A stretch of 64,000 nt of DNA from an uncultured Flavobacteriales bacterium (lineage in GTDB: Bacteria > Bacteroidota > Bacteroidia > Flavobacteriales > Crocinitomicaceae). The notes under the pieces are model-generated. The model saw only the letters and a list, made by a program, of their open reading frames with translations. It ran no database searches and was not told the origin of the DNA. This document shows, in pieces, positions 43,561 through 52,236 of this stretch (the first letter of the stretch is position 1; every line of letters starts with the position of its first letter). The stretch is taken from positions 17,840 through 81,839 of the forward strand of contig CAMLLB010000013.1 of the NCBI GenBank assembly GCA_946480815.1, written 5' to 3'. The translations under genes were made by a program, and so were the position numbers.

Positions 43561-44697
43561 TTATTTTTCTGCTAATTTAATAGCTTTTTCCAAACTAATG
43601 CGCTCTCCATTTTGAAAAGCTACCACAAAAGCATTTGGAAATTCTTTTTGTCTCAGTTCGTTCTTATAAGTATTGGCAGCATTGAAATCATTAATAAATT
43701 CGCCTATTGTATATTTAAACAATTTATCCTGCTGATATTCAAATACTTCGTGTTTTTTAAAACGACTTGAGTTGGCAGCAATTTTCGTTTCCGAAGTTTC
43801 GATCTGAATGCGGAAAACGACCTTATCTTTCAAGTCATTTTTTTCAACAGGCGGATTGTCCGTAACTCCTTGCGTACCCCTTGTTTTGTAATCAACACCT
43901 TCCAGTTCTGCCTTATACTTCTCAAATGCAATGAACATTGCATCCGCCATCTTTTTTTGCCCGTCGGAATCTGCCAAAAACTTTTCTTCGTCTTTATTGG
44001 TCAGGAAACCGGTTTCAATCAGAACACTTGGCATCGTTGTTTTATAAAGAACCAGGAATCCGGCTTGTTTCACTCCCCGGTTGTAACGTCCGATGGTTTT
44101 AAATTCATCCTGTAATTTATCCGCGAAAAGGATTGATTGGTCCAAAAAAACAGATAACTGTAACTGACGCGCAATAATCGCATCCGGAGACATATCAAAA
44201 TCCTTGTATTTCTCTCCTTTATCAGCTTCCAGGTAAATGGTACTGTTCTCACGATCGGCAATTTTTGCCTGAGCATCGGTTTTGTGCAGACCCAATACGT
44301 AAGTCTCGGTTCCGTAAGCTGTCGGAGAAGCCGAATTTGCGTGGATACAAATAAACAGATCTGCATTTGCTTTGTTTGCAATTTTTGCACGATCATCCAA
44401 TTCCACAAAAACATCTTTGTCCCGTGTAAAAACCACTTTTATCTCCGGGTAGCCTTCTTTGATTTTTCGGCCTAATTCCAAAGCCATAGCCAGGCAAACA
44501 TTCTTTTCATGCGCAGATGAACCATGACATCCCGGATCTTTTCCGCCGTGACCGGCATCAATGACAATGGTTTTAATCGTTCCCGGTTGCTTGTTGTGGA
44601 TTGACTGCTCCTTTCCCTGAAAACCAAAAAGCATAACAAACGGGATCGCAATTGCAACCCACCTCATCCATTTCAAACTATTTTCTAATCGGTTCAT
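43561..44697 (-). CDS. N-acetylmuramoyl-L-alanine amidase (Amidase_3)
   Basis: 378 aa from the ATG at 44697; a TTG 15 codons upstream gives a poorer signal. Zinc amidase that removes peptide side chains from peptidoglycan during cell separation. A signal anchor (about 9-27) is followed by the catalytic domain: IVIDAGHGGKDPG (zinc His), EKNVCLAMALEL, HANSA (zinc His) and PSVLIETGFLTNKDE (catalytic Glu). The C-terminal 90 residues (VVFRIQIETSETKI...FKYTIGEFINDFNAANTYKNEL) resemble an SPOR-like domain that would target septal peptidoglycan (inference). First gene of the mlaD/HdrB-like operon. Confidence 0.93.
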   Translation of the reverse strand: MNRLENSLKWMRWVAIAIPFVMLFGFQGKEQSIHNKQPGTIKTIVIDAGHGGKDPGCHGSSAHEKNVCLAMALELGRKIKEGYPEIKVVFTRDKDVFVELDDRAKIANKANADLFICIHANSASPTAYGTETYVLGLHKTDAQAKIADRENSTIYLEADKGEKYKDFDMSPDAIIARQLQLSVFLDQSILFADKLQDEFKTIGRYNRGVKQAGFLVLYKTTMPSVLIETGFLTNKDEEKFLADSDGQKKMADAMFIAFEKYKAELEGVDYKTRGTQGVTDNPPVEKNDLKDKVVFRIQIETSETKIAANSSRFKKHEVFEYQQDKLFKYTIGEFINDFNAANTYKNELRQKEFPNAFVVAFQNGERISLEKAIKLAEK

Positions 44698-45019
44698 ATT
44701 GCGGTATATCGATTCCAGAATAAAAGTACTGCTCTTTACCAAGCAATCTTCAGACCAAAACTGAAACTTATCTATAATGAAATGTTGAAAAAACCGTTAC
44801 AAACAGGAAAATGCTATTTCTGGCGCGGCTTTTGCATAAATGCGTTTTTTTTAACTGAAACAATATGAACAACAAGTTGCGGACAATCGGTTTTTTGAGG
44901 AGTGAATCAAAACCACGGTAATTTCGTAGCTTTGTGCCGGCGCTGAAGCTCTCAGCCTTTGCAAAGCTGCTTCGGCGGAGCAAGGTTAGCACAAGCGTTG
45001 CAAACCGTTAATACAAGCA
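44698..45019. other. Divergent intergenic region between the amidase and lptD-like genes
   Basis: No coding frame. A -7 box TAGCTTTG at 44927-44934 is on the plus strand for the lptD-like gene. The leader that follows (44935-45019) is GC-rich with the short inverted repeat CAGC...GCTG around CTTTGCAAAG. On the minus side only a degenerate TACTTTTA lies near the amidase ATG. Confidence 0.55.
44927..44934 (+). promoter_or_regulatory. -7 box of lptD-like gene promoter
   Basis: TAGCTTTG, 85 nt before the TTG start. No TTG at the correct spacing. The long leader suggests post-transcriptional control, but this is weak evidence. Confidence 0.4.
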
Positions 45020-47578
45020 TTGAAAACAAAAGAAGGCTTCTTCCTTATTTTTTCTACTGCAATCAGGACTGTATTCTGCTTGCTGATTTGTATTTCCTGC
45101 TCTTTTGCTTTCGGTCAGGAAGGAACAAAAGACAGTACAAAAGCACGTAAAATCTATATCAACGATACCGATTTCAAATCCATCATTACTTATTCTGCGC
45201 GGGATTCCATTTATTCGGACTTAAAAAAGAAACAAGTTCATTTATACGGTGAGGCCAAACTGAATTACGAAGGTGTGGATATGTCGGCTGAATACCTGCT
45301 GATCGATCTCAACAAGAATGAAGTCCTGGCAACCTACATCGAGGACTCGCTGGGAAGAAAAGTCGGAAAACCTTTATTTATTGATAACGGCGATACGTTA
45401 AAAGCGGCATCCATTCGTTACAATTTTGAAACCAAGAAAGGATATATCCAGGAAGCAGCCATCAGGCAGGACGAATATTATCTTACTATGGAAAAAGCAA
45501 AGCGACAGCCGAATGAGGACGTGCATTTTGTTCATGGAAAATTTACTACCTGTAACCTGGAAGAGCCGCATTACCATTTTGCACTTTCGAACGCAGTGAT
45601 GGTACCGGACAAGCGGATCGTTTCCGGACCGATCAATTTATGGGTCATGGGAGTCCCTACTCCGCTTGGATTACCCTTTGCAATGATTCCGCTAAAAAAG
45701 AAGAAAGAACGGCAAAGCGGGTTCATTATGCCTCAATACTCACTGATATCTGCTTACGGTATGGGACTCCAGGATTTGGGCTACTACATCCCTATTTCAG
45801 AACGTTTCCAAACTATTATGTACGCCACCGGGTATACACGCGGAAGTTTTGGTTTCAGAAATTACTCGGAATATGCTACCCGCTACAAATACAACGGAAA
45901 TTTCGATCTGGGCTACACCCGCTTCAGATATGGCTACCCGGACTCTACGGTTTTCAGTACAACAACCATCCGCTGGACGCACAACCAGGACCCGAAATTG
46001 AATCCGAACTGGTCCTTCACGGCAAATGTCAATTACAACTCCAATTCGACCAATAAGCAGACTTTAAATATGCAGAACAACCCGCAATACTTCAACAATA
46101 CGTTGAACTCAGATATTCGGGTGGGAAAACGCTTCGGGTCTTTACCGATCTCTGCAGATTTGAAACTGAGCCTGAGACAAAACTCTCAAACCCATATCAT
46201 TGACCTGACGGCTCCAATTTTTAACTTCCAGACCACTAACCGGATTTTCCCATTCAAAAAGGTCAATAAACTAGTTGGGATCAGCTATGCGAATGAGCTT
46301 CAAAACCGTTCTTCCTTCAAGGACACGTATTTAAAGAATGGGCGATTTGACAGTATCGGACACAATTTCAGGAACGGTTTCACGCAAAACTTCAACGTAC
46401 AGGCTACCTTCAGCATGTTGAAAAACACCGTCCGGATTACACCTTCTGCGACATACAAGCAGATCTACAACTTCCAGACAATCGTAAAAACACCGGTTGA
46501 CACAAACAACTCGGTTTTGATCGATACAGTCGGAATAGGCGGATTCAGTCATTCCTTCAATTCCAGCGTTTCATTGACTACGAATTTGTATTCGTACTAT
46601 CGTTTTATCGGGAAACGGCAAACGTTACTTCGCCATGTCATGACACCAACCATATCCTTCAACTATGCTCCCGCAATCCAACAGGGAATTGCAAGTTATA
46701 TGGATTCTGTCAATGGTGAGTTCACAGAAGTCCGTTACAGTAAGTTTGAACGAAGTTTGTATTCCGAATACCTGACTCAATCATCCGGAAGGATTGTTTT
46801 CGGGTTGAACAATACTTTTGAACTAAAACAAAAAAGCGCCAAGGATACCGTTACCGGATTCAAGAAAATGCGTTTGATCGATAATTTCTTTTTGAGTACG
46901 GATTACGATATCTTCAAAGACACCATGAACTGGGGCGATCTGAATATGCGCATGGTGATTAACCCGAACGAGTTTATTAACCTCACCATCACGGCCAATC
47001 ACAGTTGGTACGGCTGGAATGATACCACCGGACTGATCAGGAAAGAGTATGCCTTAAAGACAAAACAGGGAATCGGCCGAATAAAATCCGCGCAGTTTGC
47101 AACCACTTTAATCCTGACCACGAAAAAGAGCCGGGACCGTCTGCAAAAGATCTCCAATGAAATGTCCAACGTCTGGAATCCACAATACCAGCAATGGATT
47201 GTAAACCCAACCCAACTGGTTTATTTTGAGATTCCATGGAAACTGACTGTTGATCACATTTTCGCGCTTAATTTAAATTCGGACACCGCTACCTACAGAA
47301 GCAAACACTATTTACCTACCAATACGGTAACACTTAACGGCGATGTCAACCTCACTCCCAACTGGAAAATCGGGGCACGCATGATGTACGACATCGAACA
47401 GCGTACGATCAGTAACTTCAATATTAATTTATATCGAAATATTCACTGCTGGAATGTCGTTTTCAACTGGACACCAATCGGAACGAACAAAAGCTTTACA
47501 ATCGGAATTAAAGGGAATGCATCCATTTTGCAAAATGCAAACATCAATATCCGTAAACCACCTATCGTTCTCAACTAA
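45020..47578 (+). CDS. LptD-like LPS assembly outer-membrane protein
   Basis: An 852-aa beta-barrel protein with a TTG start. The signal peptide is FFLIFSTAIRTVFCLLICISC plus SFAFGQ. A periplasmic OstA-like jelly-roll (about 50-200: KKQVHLYGEAKLNYEGVDMSAEYLLIDL) precedes a large barrel (about 215-850). It is the Bacteroidota putative LPS assembly protein LptD, which would insert lipopolysaccharide in the outer leaflet with LptE. Its divergent pairing with the amidase-mlaD operon is conserved, joining LPS, peptidoglycan and lipid-transport genes. No ATG is available in the N-terminal region, so TTG is accepted. Confidence 0.88.
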   Translation: MKTKEGFFLIFSTAIRTVFCLLICISCSFAFGQEGTKDSTKARKIYINDTDFKSIITYSARDSIYSDLKKKQVHLYGEAKLNYEGVDMSAEYLLIDLNKNEVLATYIEDSLGRKVGKPLFIDNGDTLKAASIRYNFETKKGYIQEAAIRQDEYYLTMEKAKRQPNEDVHFVHGKFTTCNLEEPHYHFALSNAVMVPDKRIVSGPINLWVMGVPTPLGLPFAMIPLKKKKERQSGFIMPQYSLISAYGMGLQDLGYYIPISERFQTIMYATGYTRGSFGFRNYSEYATRYKYNGNFDLGYTRFRYGYPDSTVFSTTTIRWTHNQDPKLNPNWSFTANVNYNSNSTNKQTLNMQNNPQYFNNTLNSDIRVGKRFGSLPISADLKLSLRQNSQTHIIDLTAPIFNFQTTNRIFPFKKVNKLVGISYANELQNRSSFKDTYLKNGRFDSIGHNFRNGFTQNFNVQATFSMLKNTVRITPSATYKQIYNFQTIVKTPVDTNNSVLIDTVGIGGFSHSFNSSVSLTTNLYSYYRFIGKRQTLLRHVMTPTISFNYAPAIQQGIASYMDSVNGEFTEVRYSKFERSLYSEYLTQSSGRIVFGLNNTFELKQKSAKDTVTGFKKMRLIDNFFLSTDYDIFKDTMNWGDLNMRMVINPNEFINLTITANHSWYGWNDTTGLIRKEYALKTKQGIGRIKSAQFATTLILTTKKSRDRLQKISNEMSNVWNPQYQQWIVNPTQLVYFEIPWKLTVDHIFALNLNSDTATYRSKHYLPTNTVTLNGDVNLTPNWKIGARMMYDIEQRTISNFNINLYRNIHCWNVVFNWTPIGTNKSFTIGIKGNASILQNANINIRKPPIVLN

Positions 47579-47649
47579 GTTATCAAAAGTCCTGTTTTTC
47601 CTTTTTGAACTAAAAAAATGTTTGTATTTTACGGAAAAAACAAACTACG

Positions 47650-48225
47650 TTGATACCCTTACAAATAAACAAACAACCAAATCCAACAAAAGGCGACTTG
47701 CTTCTTTCAGAACCTTTCCTGATGGACAGTAATTTTTCGCGTGTAGTTATTTTACTTTGCGAACACAACGAAGAAGGCAGTTTCGGATTGATCCTGAACA
47801 ATACACTGGAAATTGAGATCAACTCTGTTGTAACCGATTTTCCGGAGGCAAAAATACCGGTTGGCTTCGGAGGCCCCGTGGAGCGAAACCAACTATTCTA
47901 TATGCATCAAAACAAAGAAATCAGCGGATCTGTTCAGATCGGGAAAAACCTATACCTGGGCGGTGATTATCCCGAAATAAAAAAACGGATCACGAATGAC
48001 GAGATGACACCCGAAAACCTGCGTTTTTTCATCGGATACACAGGTTGGAGTTCGGGACAGTTGCAAAACGAAATTGATGATTTAAGCTGGATCGTAATGA
48101 AGGCTCCGGGAGACCTCAATGTTTTCCATGCATTTGACGATGATCTTTGGCGTGATTTATTGGCTCGATTAGGTGGAAAATATAAATTAATGGCTGATTA
48201 TCCCGTAAATCCGGCTGACAACTAA
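47650..48225 (+). CDS. YqgE/AlgH family protein (UPF0301)
   Basis: A 191-aa protein of the YqgE/AlgH fold. The start is TTG (IPLQINKQPNPTKGDLLLSEPFL). GSFGLILNNTLE, GFGGPVERNQLFYMH and RFFIGYTGWSSGQLQNEI are the family blocks. It is cytosolic and of uncertain function; AlgH influences gene regulation in pseudomonads. It is 71 nt after the lptD-like gene on the same strand. Confidence 0.92.
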   Translation: MIPLQINKQPNPTKGDLLLSEPFLMDSNFSRVVILLCEHNEEGSFGLILNNTLEIEINSVVTDFPEAKIPVGFGGPVERNQLFYMHQNKEISGSVQIGKNLYLGGDYPEIKKRITNDEMTPENLRFFIGYTGWSSGQLQNEIDDLSWIVMKAPGDLNVFHAFDDDLWRDLLARLGGKYKLMADYPVNPADN

Positions 48226-48265
48226 AAGAGAAAATCTTATCTTTGAAGTAAGAAGGTAAAGTCGC

Positions 48266-48285
48266 CTTCGACTGCGCTCAGTCAC
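48266..48285. repeat. Dispersed repeat CTTCGACTGCGCTCAGTCAC
   Basis: A single copy between yqgE and rarA. It lies downstream of a TATCTTTG box at 48238-48245 that may be the rarA promoter -7 element, giving a leader of about 120 nt that contains the repeat. Confidence 0.7.
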
Positions 48286-48371
48286 TTTTCTCCAAAATTA
48301 AGAGAAAGAAAATCTAAGGATAGTAGCGAAGCCGAAGTGTGAACGCTTTTTACCACGTTTAACAGGAAAAG

Positions 48372-49646
48372 ATGAGTGCTCCTTTAGCAGAACGTATGCG
48401 CCCCAATGATTTGTCCGAATACATCGGACAGAGGCATTTGCTGGAGGAAAACGGCGCACTGAAAAAAGCCATTCAATCCAAAATACTTCCTTCCATTATC
48501 TTTTGGGGACCTCCCGGAGTGGGAAAAACAACACTGGCAAACTTACTTGCCAAAGAATTGAACCGGCCTTTTTATACACTTTCAGCTATTTCATCCGGTG
48601 TGAAAGATGTCCGGGAAATTATTCAAAAAGCAGAAAGCCAGGGTATGTTTCAGACAAACGGAGCTGTTCTGTTCATTGATGAGATCCACCGTTTCTCCAA
48701 ATCACAACAGGATTCCCTACTTGGAGCAGTAGAAAAAGGAACCATTACTTTAATCGGTGCGACTACAGAAAATCCGTCGTTTGAGGTGATTTCGGCTTTG
48801 CTTTCACGCTGCCAGGTGTATACACTGGAAAGTCATACGCTGGAAGATTTACTGGAACTGATCAATCGTGCGATCAGGCAGGATGTCCTGCTTTCCAAAC
48901 GGAAGATCGAATTACGGGAATACAAATCGCTGATTGCTGTTGCAGGTGGTGACGCCCGTAAAATGCTGAATTTACTGGAAATGGTCGTGAACACCTTTTC
49001 TCAGAATGAAACTGCCGTTATCACGGATGAATTGGTCAATCAACTGGCACAACAGCGTGTGCGCTACGATAAAGACGGGGAACAACATTACGATATCATT
49101 TCGGCTTTCATCAAGTCTATCCGCGGAAGTGATCCGGATGCAGCCGTATATTGGCTCGCCCGTATGATCGAAGGCGGTGAAGATCCGAAATTCATCGCTC
49201 GAAGACTGCTTATTTCTGCAGCAGAAGATATAGGTTTAGCCAATCCGACTGCATTGATCATGGCAAACAATACCTTCCAGGCAATCCAGGTGATCGGCTG
49301 GCCGGAAGCACGAATCATTCTTTCCCAATGCGCGATTTACCTGGCAACTTCACCGAAAGGAAATGCAGCATACCTGGCAATTGATGAAGCCATTGCAACC
49401 GTTAAGCAAGACCCGAATGCTCCCGTTCCCCTGCACTTGAGAAATGCACCGACCAAATTGATGAAAGACCTGGGATACGGAGCCGAATACCAATATGCAC
49501 ACGACTTCCCAGGGAATTTTGTTTCACAGCAATACTTACCGGATTCTTTAAAAAACCGTACATTTTTCCATGCGGGAAGCAGCGCACGTGAACAGGAAAT
49601 CCATAAACAGTTACAAACACTATGGCCCAATAAATTCAAGAAATGA
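48372..49646 (+). CDS. rarA: Replication-associated recombination protein A
   Basis: A 424-aa AAA+ ATPase (RarA/MgsA/WRNIP1) that acts at stalled forks and at the RecA/SSB interface. The N-terminus is APLAERMRPNDLSEYIGQ, a family signature. Walker A is FWGPPGVGKTT, Walker B LFIDEIHRFSKSQQD, sensor 1 GATTENPSF. The C-terminal tetramerisation part includes YDIISAFIKSIRGSDPDAA and HLRNAPTKLMKDLGYG. Its stop overlaps the next gene start (ATGA). Confidence 0.96.
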   Translation: MSAPLAERMRPNDLSEYIGQRHLLEENGALKKAIQSKILPSIIFWGPPGVGKTTLANLLAKELNRPFYTLSAISSGVKDVREIIQKAESQGMFQTNGAVLFIDEIHRFSKSQQDSLLGAVEKGTITLIGATTENPSFEVISALLSRCQVYTLESHTLEDLLELINRAIRQDVLLSKRKIELREYKSLIAVAGGDARKMLNLLEMVVNTFSQNETAVITDELVNQLAQQRVRYDKDGEQHYDIISAFIKSIRGSDPDAAVYWLARMIEGGEDPKFIARRLLISAAEDIGLANPTALIMANNTFQAIQVIGWPEARIILSQCAIYLATSPKGNAAYLAIDEAIATVKQDPNAPVPLHLRNAPTKLMKDLGYGAEYQYAHDFPGNFVSQQYLPDSLKNRTFFHAGSSAREQEIHKQLQTLWPNKFKK

Positions 49647-50584
49647 GTAAAGTCGCTTATTATTTGTTCGTACTTCCTCTTTCAAAGCTTCCACTTTGGA
49701 TTACGTATCGTTTTTCCGATCTGTTCTTCCTCTTATTGATTACGGTCTTCCCTTATCGTAAGAAAGTCATAGAAGGAAATATTGCCCGTTCTTTTCCCGA
49801 TCTTACAAAGAAGGAACACCGTAAGATCAAGCGTTCTTTTTATCGCTATTTTGCCGATATGCTGCTGGAAGGGGTCAAAAACCTGGGAATTTCTGAAAAA
49901 GAACTCCGAAAACGTTTTGAGATCAAGAACCCGGAACTCATGGAGCAGCTTTACGACCAGAACAAAAGTGTCTTATTGGTATCTGCACATTACATGAATT
50001 GGGAATGGATGATTACCGGCCAGGACCTGTACTTCCCTCACCAGGCAATTGGGATCGGAATGCCTTTAACAAGTGGTTATTGGGATAAAAAGATCAATAC
50101 ATTGCGTTCCCGTTTCGGAATGAAAGTTATTCATGCCAAAATTGTCAAGGAAACATTTAATTCGTATCTTCAGGAAGGAGTTCCGACGGCAACCCTGGTA
50201 TTGAGCGACCAAAGTCCGGCAGATTCAACAAAATGCTACTGGATGACTTTTCTGAACCAAACAACAGGGATTCTTTTCGGAGCAGAGCAATTGGCAAATA
50301 CGTATGATCAGGCAGTTGTTTTTTACTTACCGAAAAAAGTCAGACGCGGATATTATGAAGTGGAATTACAACTCCTGACAGACGAACCGAGAACATTACC
50401 CTGGGGAAAGATTACGGAAACGCATGCACACTTACTGGAGAAAAGGATCCAGGAAGAACCCGGTCCCTGGTTATGGTCGCATAAACGATGGAAAAGAACC
50501 GTTCCGGACGATATTCCAAAACTAAAAGAAGAACAGCGTGAAAAATTCAATTCTCTTTTTAGGACTCATTCTCCTAAGCCATAG
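49643..50584 (+). CDS. LpxL/HtrB-like lysophospholipid acyltransferase
   Basis: A 313-aa membrane-associated acyltransferase that adds a secondary acyl chain to lipid A or a related lipid. The N-terminal helix (about 5-45) is followed by the HX4E motif in SAHYMNWEW and the block QSPADSTKCYWMTFL. Its end carries PWLWSHKRWK, the LpxL-family signature. The 4-nt overlap with rarA implies translational coupling. The lipid substrate is uncertain. Confidence 0.9.
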   Translation: MSKVAYYLFVLPLSKLPLWITYRFSDLFFLLLITVFPYRKKVIEGNIARSFPDLTKKEHRKIKRSFYRYFADMLLEGVKNLGISEKELRKRFEIKNPELMEQLYDQNKSVLLVSAHYMNWEWMITGQDLYFPHQAIGIGMPLTSGYWDKKINTLRSRFGMKVIHAKIVKETFNSYLQEGVPTATLVLSDQSPADSTKCYWMTFLNQTTGILFGAEQLANTYDQAVVFYLPKKVRRGYYEVELQLLTDEPRTLPWGKITETHAHLLEKRIQEEPGPWLWSHKRWKRTVPDDIPKLKEEQREKFNSLFRTHSPKP

Positions 50585-51530
50585 CGGGATTTCACAAAAG
50601 GTGATCTCCATTGACACGCTGCATTTTTCGGCAGATAGCTCCTATTCCCGTATTGTTGTCCGTTACGCAAAAAAACTGCTTTTATTCGGTACATCGAAAA
50701 CCGGGGTGATTGCTTTTAATGAAAAAGAAAAAAGCAGCAAGACTATTATTTCTCCCGTAAAAGACGGCGAATTCAGAGATATTGCGCTTCATAAAGACAC
50801 AATCTATGCCATCGTATCCGGCGACAATGGAATTGTTTATAAAGGCACCCTGGAATCTGCAACACCTGTTTTCAATGAGAAAGGAATCTTCCTGGATGAT
50901 ATTTCTGTTTGGGAAAATGAGTTGTTGATCCTTGGAGATCCCGTTGACGGAAGCTTCTTTCTGCGCAAGAAAGGAACTGAATCCATTTCTTTCAATGAAA
51001 TCGGTCAAAAGATTGAAAACGAACACCATGAAGGGTGCTATGCTGCAAGCGGAACCTGCGCACAATTTTGGAGCCCGGAAAGCTACTTTTTCGTTTCAGG
51101 CGGAGATACTTCCGCACGGTTTCATTATGTAGACCTTTGGTCGAAAAGAACTTTATCCGTCAAATTACCTATGAAAACCGGTGAAGGTTGCGGTCCGTTC
51201 TCATTGTTCTTTTGGGATCCCTTAAATGGTGTTGTCGTTGGCGGAGATTACCGGAAAAATGCGGAAGCTTCTAAAAATGCCTGTTTTACAAGGGATGGTG
51301 GAAAGACCTGGTCTCCTGCTGAAGTTTTTCCAAATGGTTACCGTTCTTGCGTAACCGGAAACAAAAAGATCCTGTTCTCATGTGGAACTACCGGAATCGA
51401 TTATTCCATAGATGGTGGAAAGACCTGGCACTTTTTGATGAAAGGGAATTTCTGTGCGCTTTTGCTTGAAAAGAAAACGCTGTATGCAACGACGAATAAA
51501 GGGTATTGTTTGAAAATTAAAATCCGGTGA
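50538..51530 (+). CDS. Exported BNR/YCF48-like repeat protein
   Basis: A 330-aa protein with a GTG start overlapping the acyltransferase gene by 47 nt. The signal peptide is KNSILFLGLILLSHSGISQ. The mature part is a beta-propeller with repeat blades and the Asp-box pattern (FTRDGGKTWSPAE, YSIDGGKTWHF), plus SCGTTGIDYS near the end. Proteins of this type are annotated as oxidoreductase or photosystem-assembly-factor-like without known function. Its end meets a terminator-like inverted repeat at 51531. Confidence 0.8.
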   Translation: MKNSILFLGLILLSHSGISQKVISIDTLHFSADSSYSRIVVRYAKKLLLFGTSKTGVIAFNEKEKSSKTIISPVKDGEFRDIALHKDTIYAIVSGDNGIVYKGTLESATPVFNEKGIFLDDISVWENELLILGDPVDGSFFLRKKGTESISFNEIGQKIENEHHEGCYAASGTCAQFWSPESYFFVSGGDTSARFHYVDLWSKRTLSVKLPMKTGEGCGPFSLFFWDPLNGVVVGGDYRKNAEASKNACFTRDGGKTWSPAEVFPNGYRSCVTGNKKILFSCGTTGIDYSIDGGKTWHFLMKGNFCALLLEKKTLYATTNKGYCLKIKIR

Positions 51531-51600
51531 CTTCGACTCCGCTCAGTCACCTTTTTAACATTATCGCAACAACACAACTGGTGGCTGAGCGGAGTCGAAG
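51531..51600. repeat. Inverted repeat pair between convergent genes
   Basis: CTTCGACTCCGCTCAGTCAC at 51531 and the near-complement GCTGAGCGGAGTCGAAG at 51584-51600 enclose a 30-nt loop. It sits exactly between two convergent stop codons (51530 and 51605) and most likely serves as bidirectional terminator. Confidence 0.85.
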
Positions 51601-51604
51601 CCAA

Positions 51605-52078
51605 TTATTTAATCGTTGAAACCGCAGCCAGCAATTTCTCTTTACTCTGTTTTCCAACCAACTTCTTCACCATTTTTCCTTCTCCGTTGATGAATAACAA
51701 TGTCGGATATGCCCCAACACTGTATGCTTTTGAAATCATTGGTCCGTCTTCATCCTGTTCTGCGTCAATTTTCAGATTGATGAATCGCTGATTAAAAACA
51801 TTCCCCACTTCCGAATCACTAAAAGTTGTTTTGGCCATTTCTTTACAAGGTCCGCACCAACTTGTGTGCACGTCAATAAAAATCAATTTTCCCGTAGCCT
51901 GTGCTTGTTTGATCGCTTTCTGAAAACTCATTTTGGAGAACTTGATCCCTGATCCGCCCATCACAGTCAATTCGGTATCGGAAACCGTATTTTGAGTTGT
52001 AGTAAACGAATAAATACAGCATGAAACCCCTAAAAGAAGCAGTACAATAAATTTCATATGTGTGTGTTTATGAGTCAT
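51605..52078 (-). CDS. Thioredoxin-family periplasmic protein
   Basis: 157 aa (or 150 from the inner ATG at 52057, which gives MKFIVLLLLGVSCC as signal). A thioredoxin fold follows with the active site SWCGPCKEM (redox Cys pair), IDVHTSW and VGAYPTLLFINGEGKM (cis-Pro). The signal implies periplasmic disulfide exchange, or a cytochrome or quality-control role. It lies alone between repeats, convergent with the BNR protein gene. Confidence 0.88.
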   Translation of the reverse strand: MTHKHTHMKFIVLLLLGVSCCIYSFTTTQNTVSDTELTVMGGSGIKFSKMSFQKAIKQAQATGKLIFIDVHTSWCGPCKEMAKTTFSDSEVGNVFNQRFINLKIDAEQDEDGPMISKAYSVGAYPTLLFINGEGKMVKKLVGKQSKEKLLAAVSTIK

Positions 52079-52200
52079 AATCTTTGCCTAAATTTAACAA
52101 CAAATTGCGAATGCCGAATTACGAATTACGAATTAAGCAATCGTCTAAACTCAACAAGTATTGTTCCAACTATTCGTATGCGATTACTTTTCAATTTTCA

Positions 52201-52218
52201 TTCCGATAGCTATCGGAA
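52201..52218. repeat. Palindrome TTCCGATAGCTATCGGAA
   Basis: An 18-bp perfect palindrome 19 nt before the menE ATG. The same GATAGCTATC core occurs at 37954, 6412 (degenerate) and 63828. Confidence 0.85.
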
Positions 52219-52236
52219 CTACATTTTCAATTAAAG

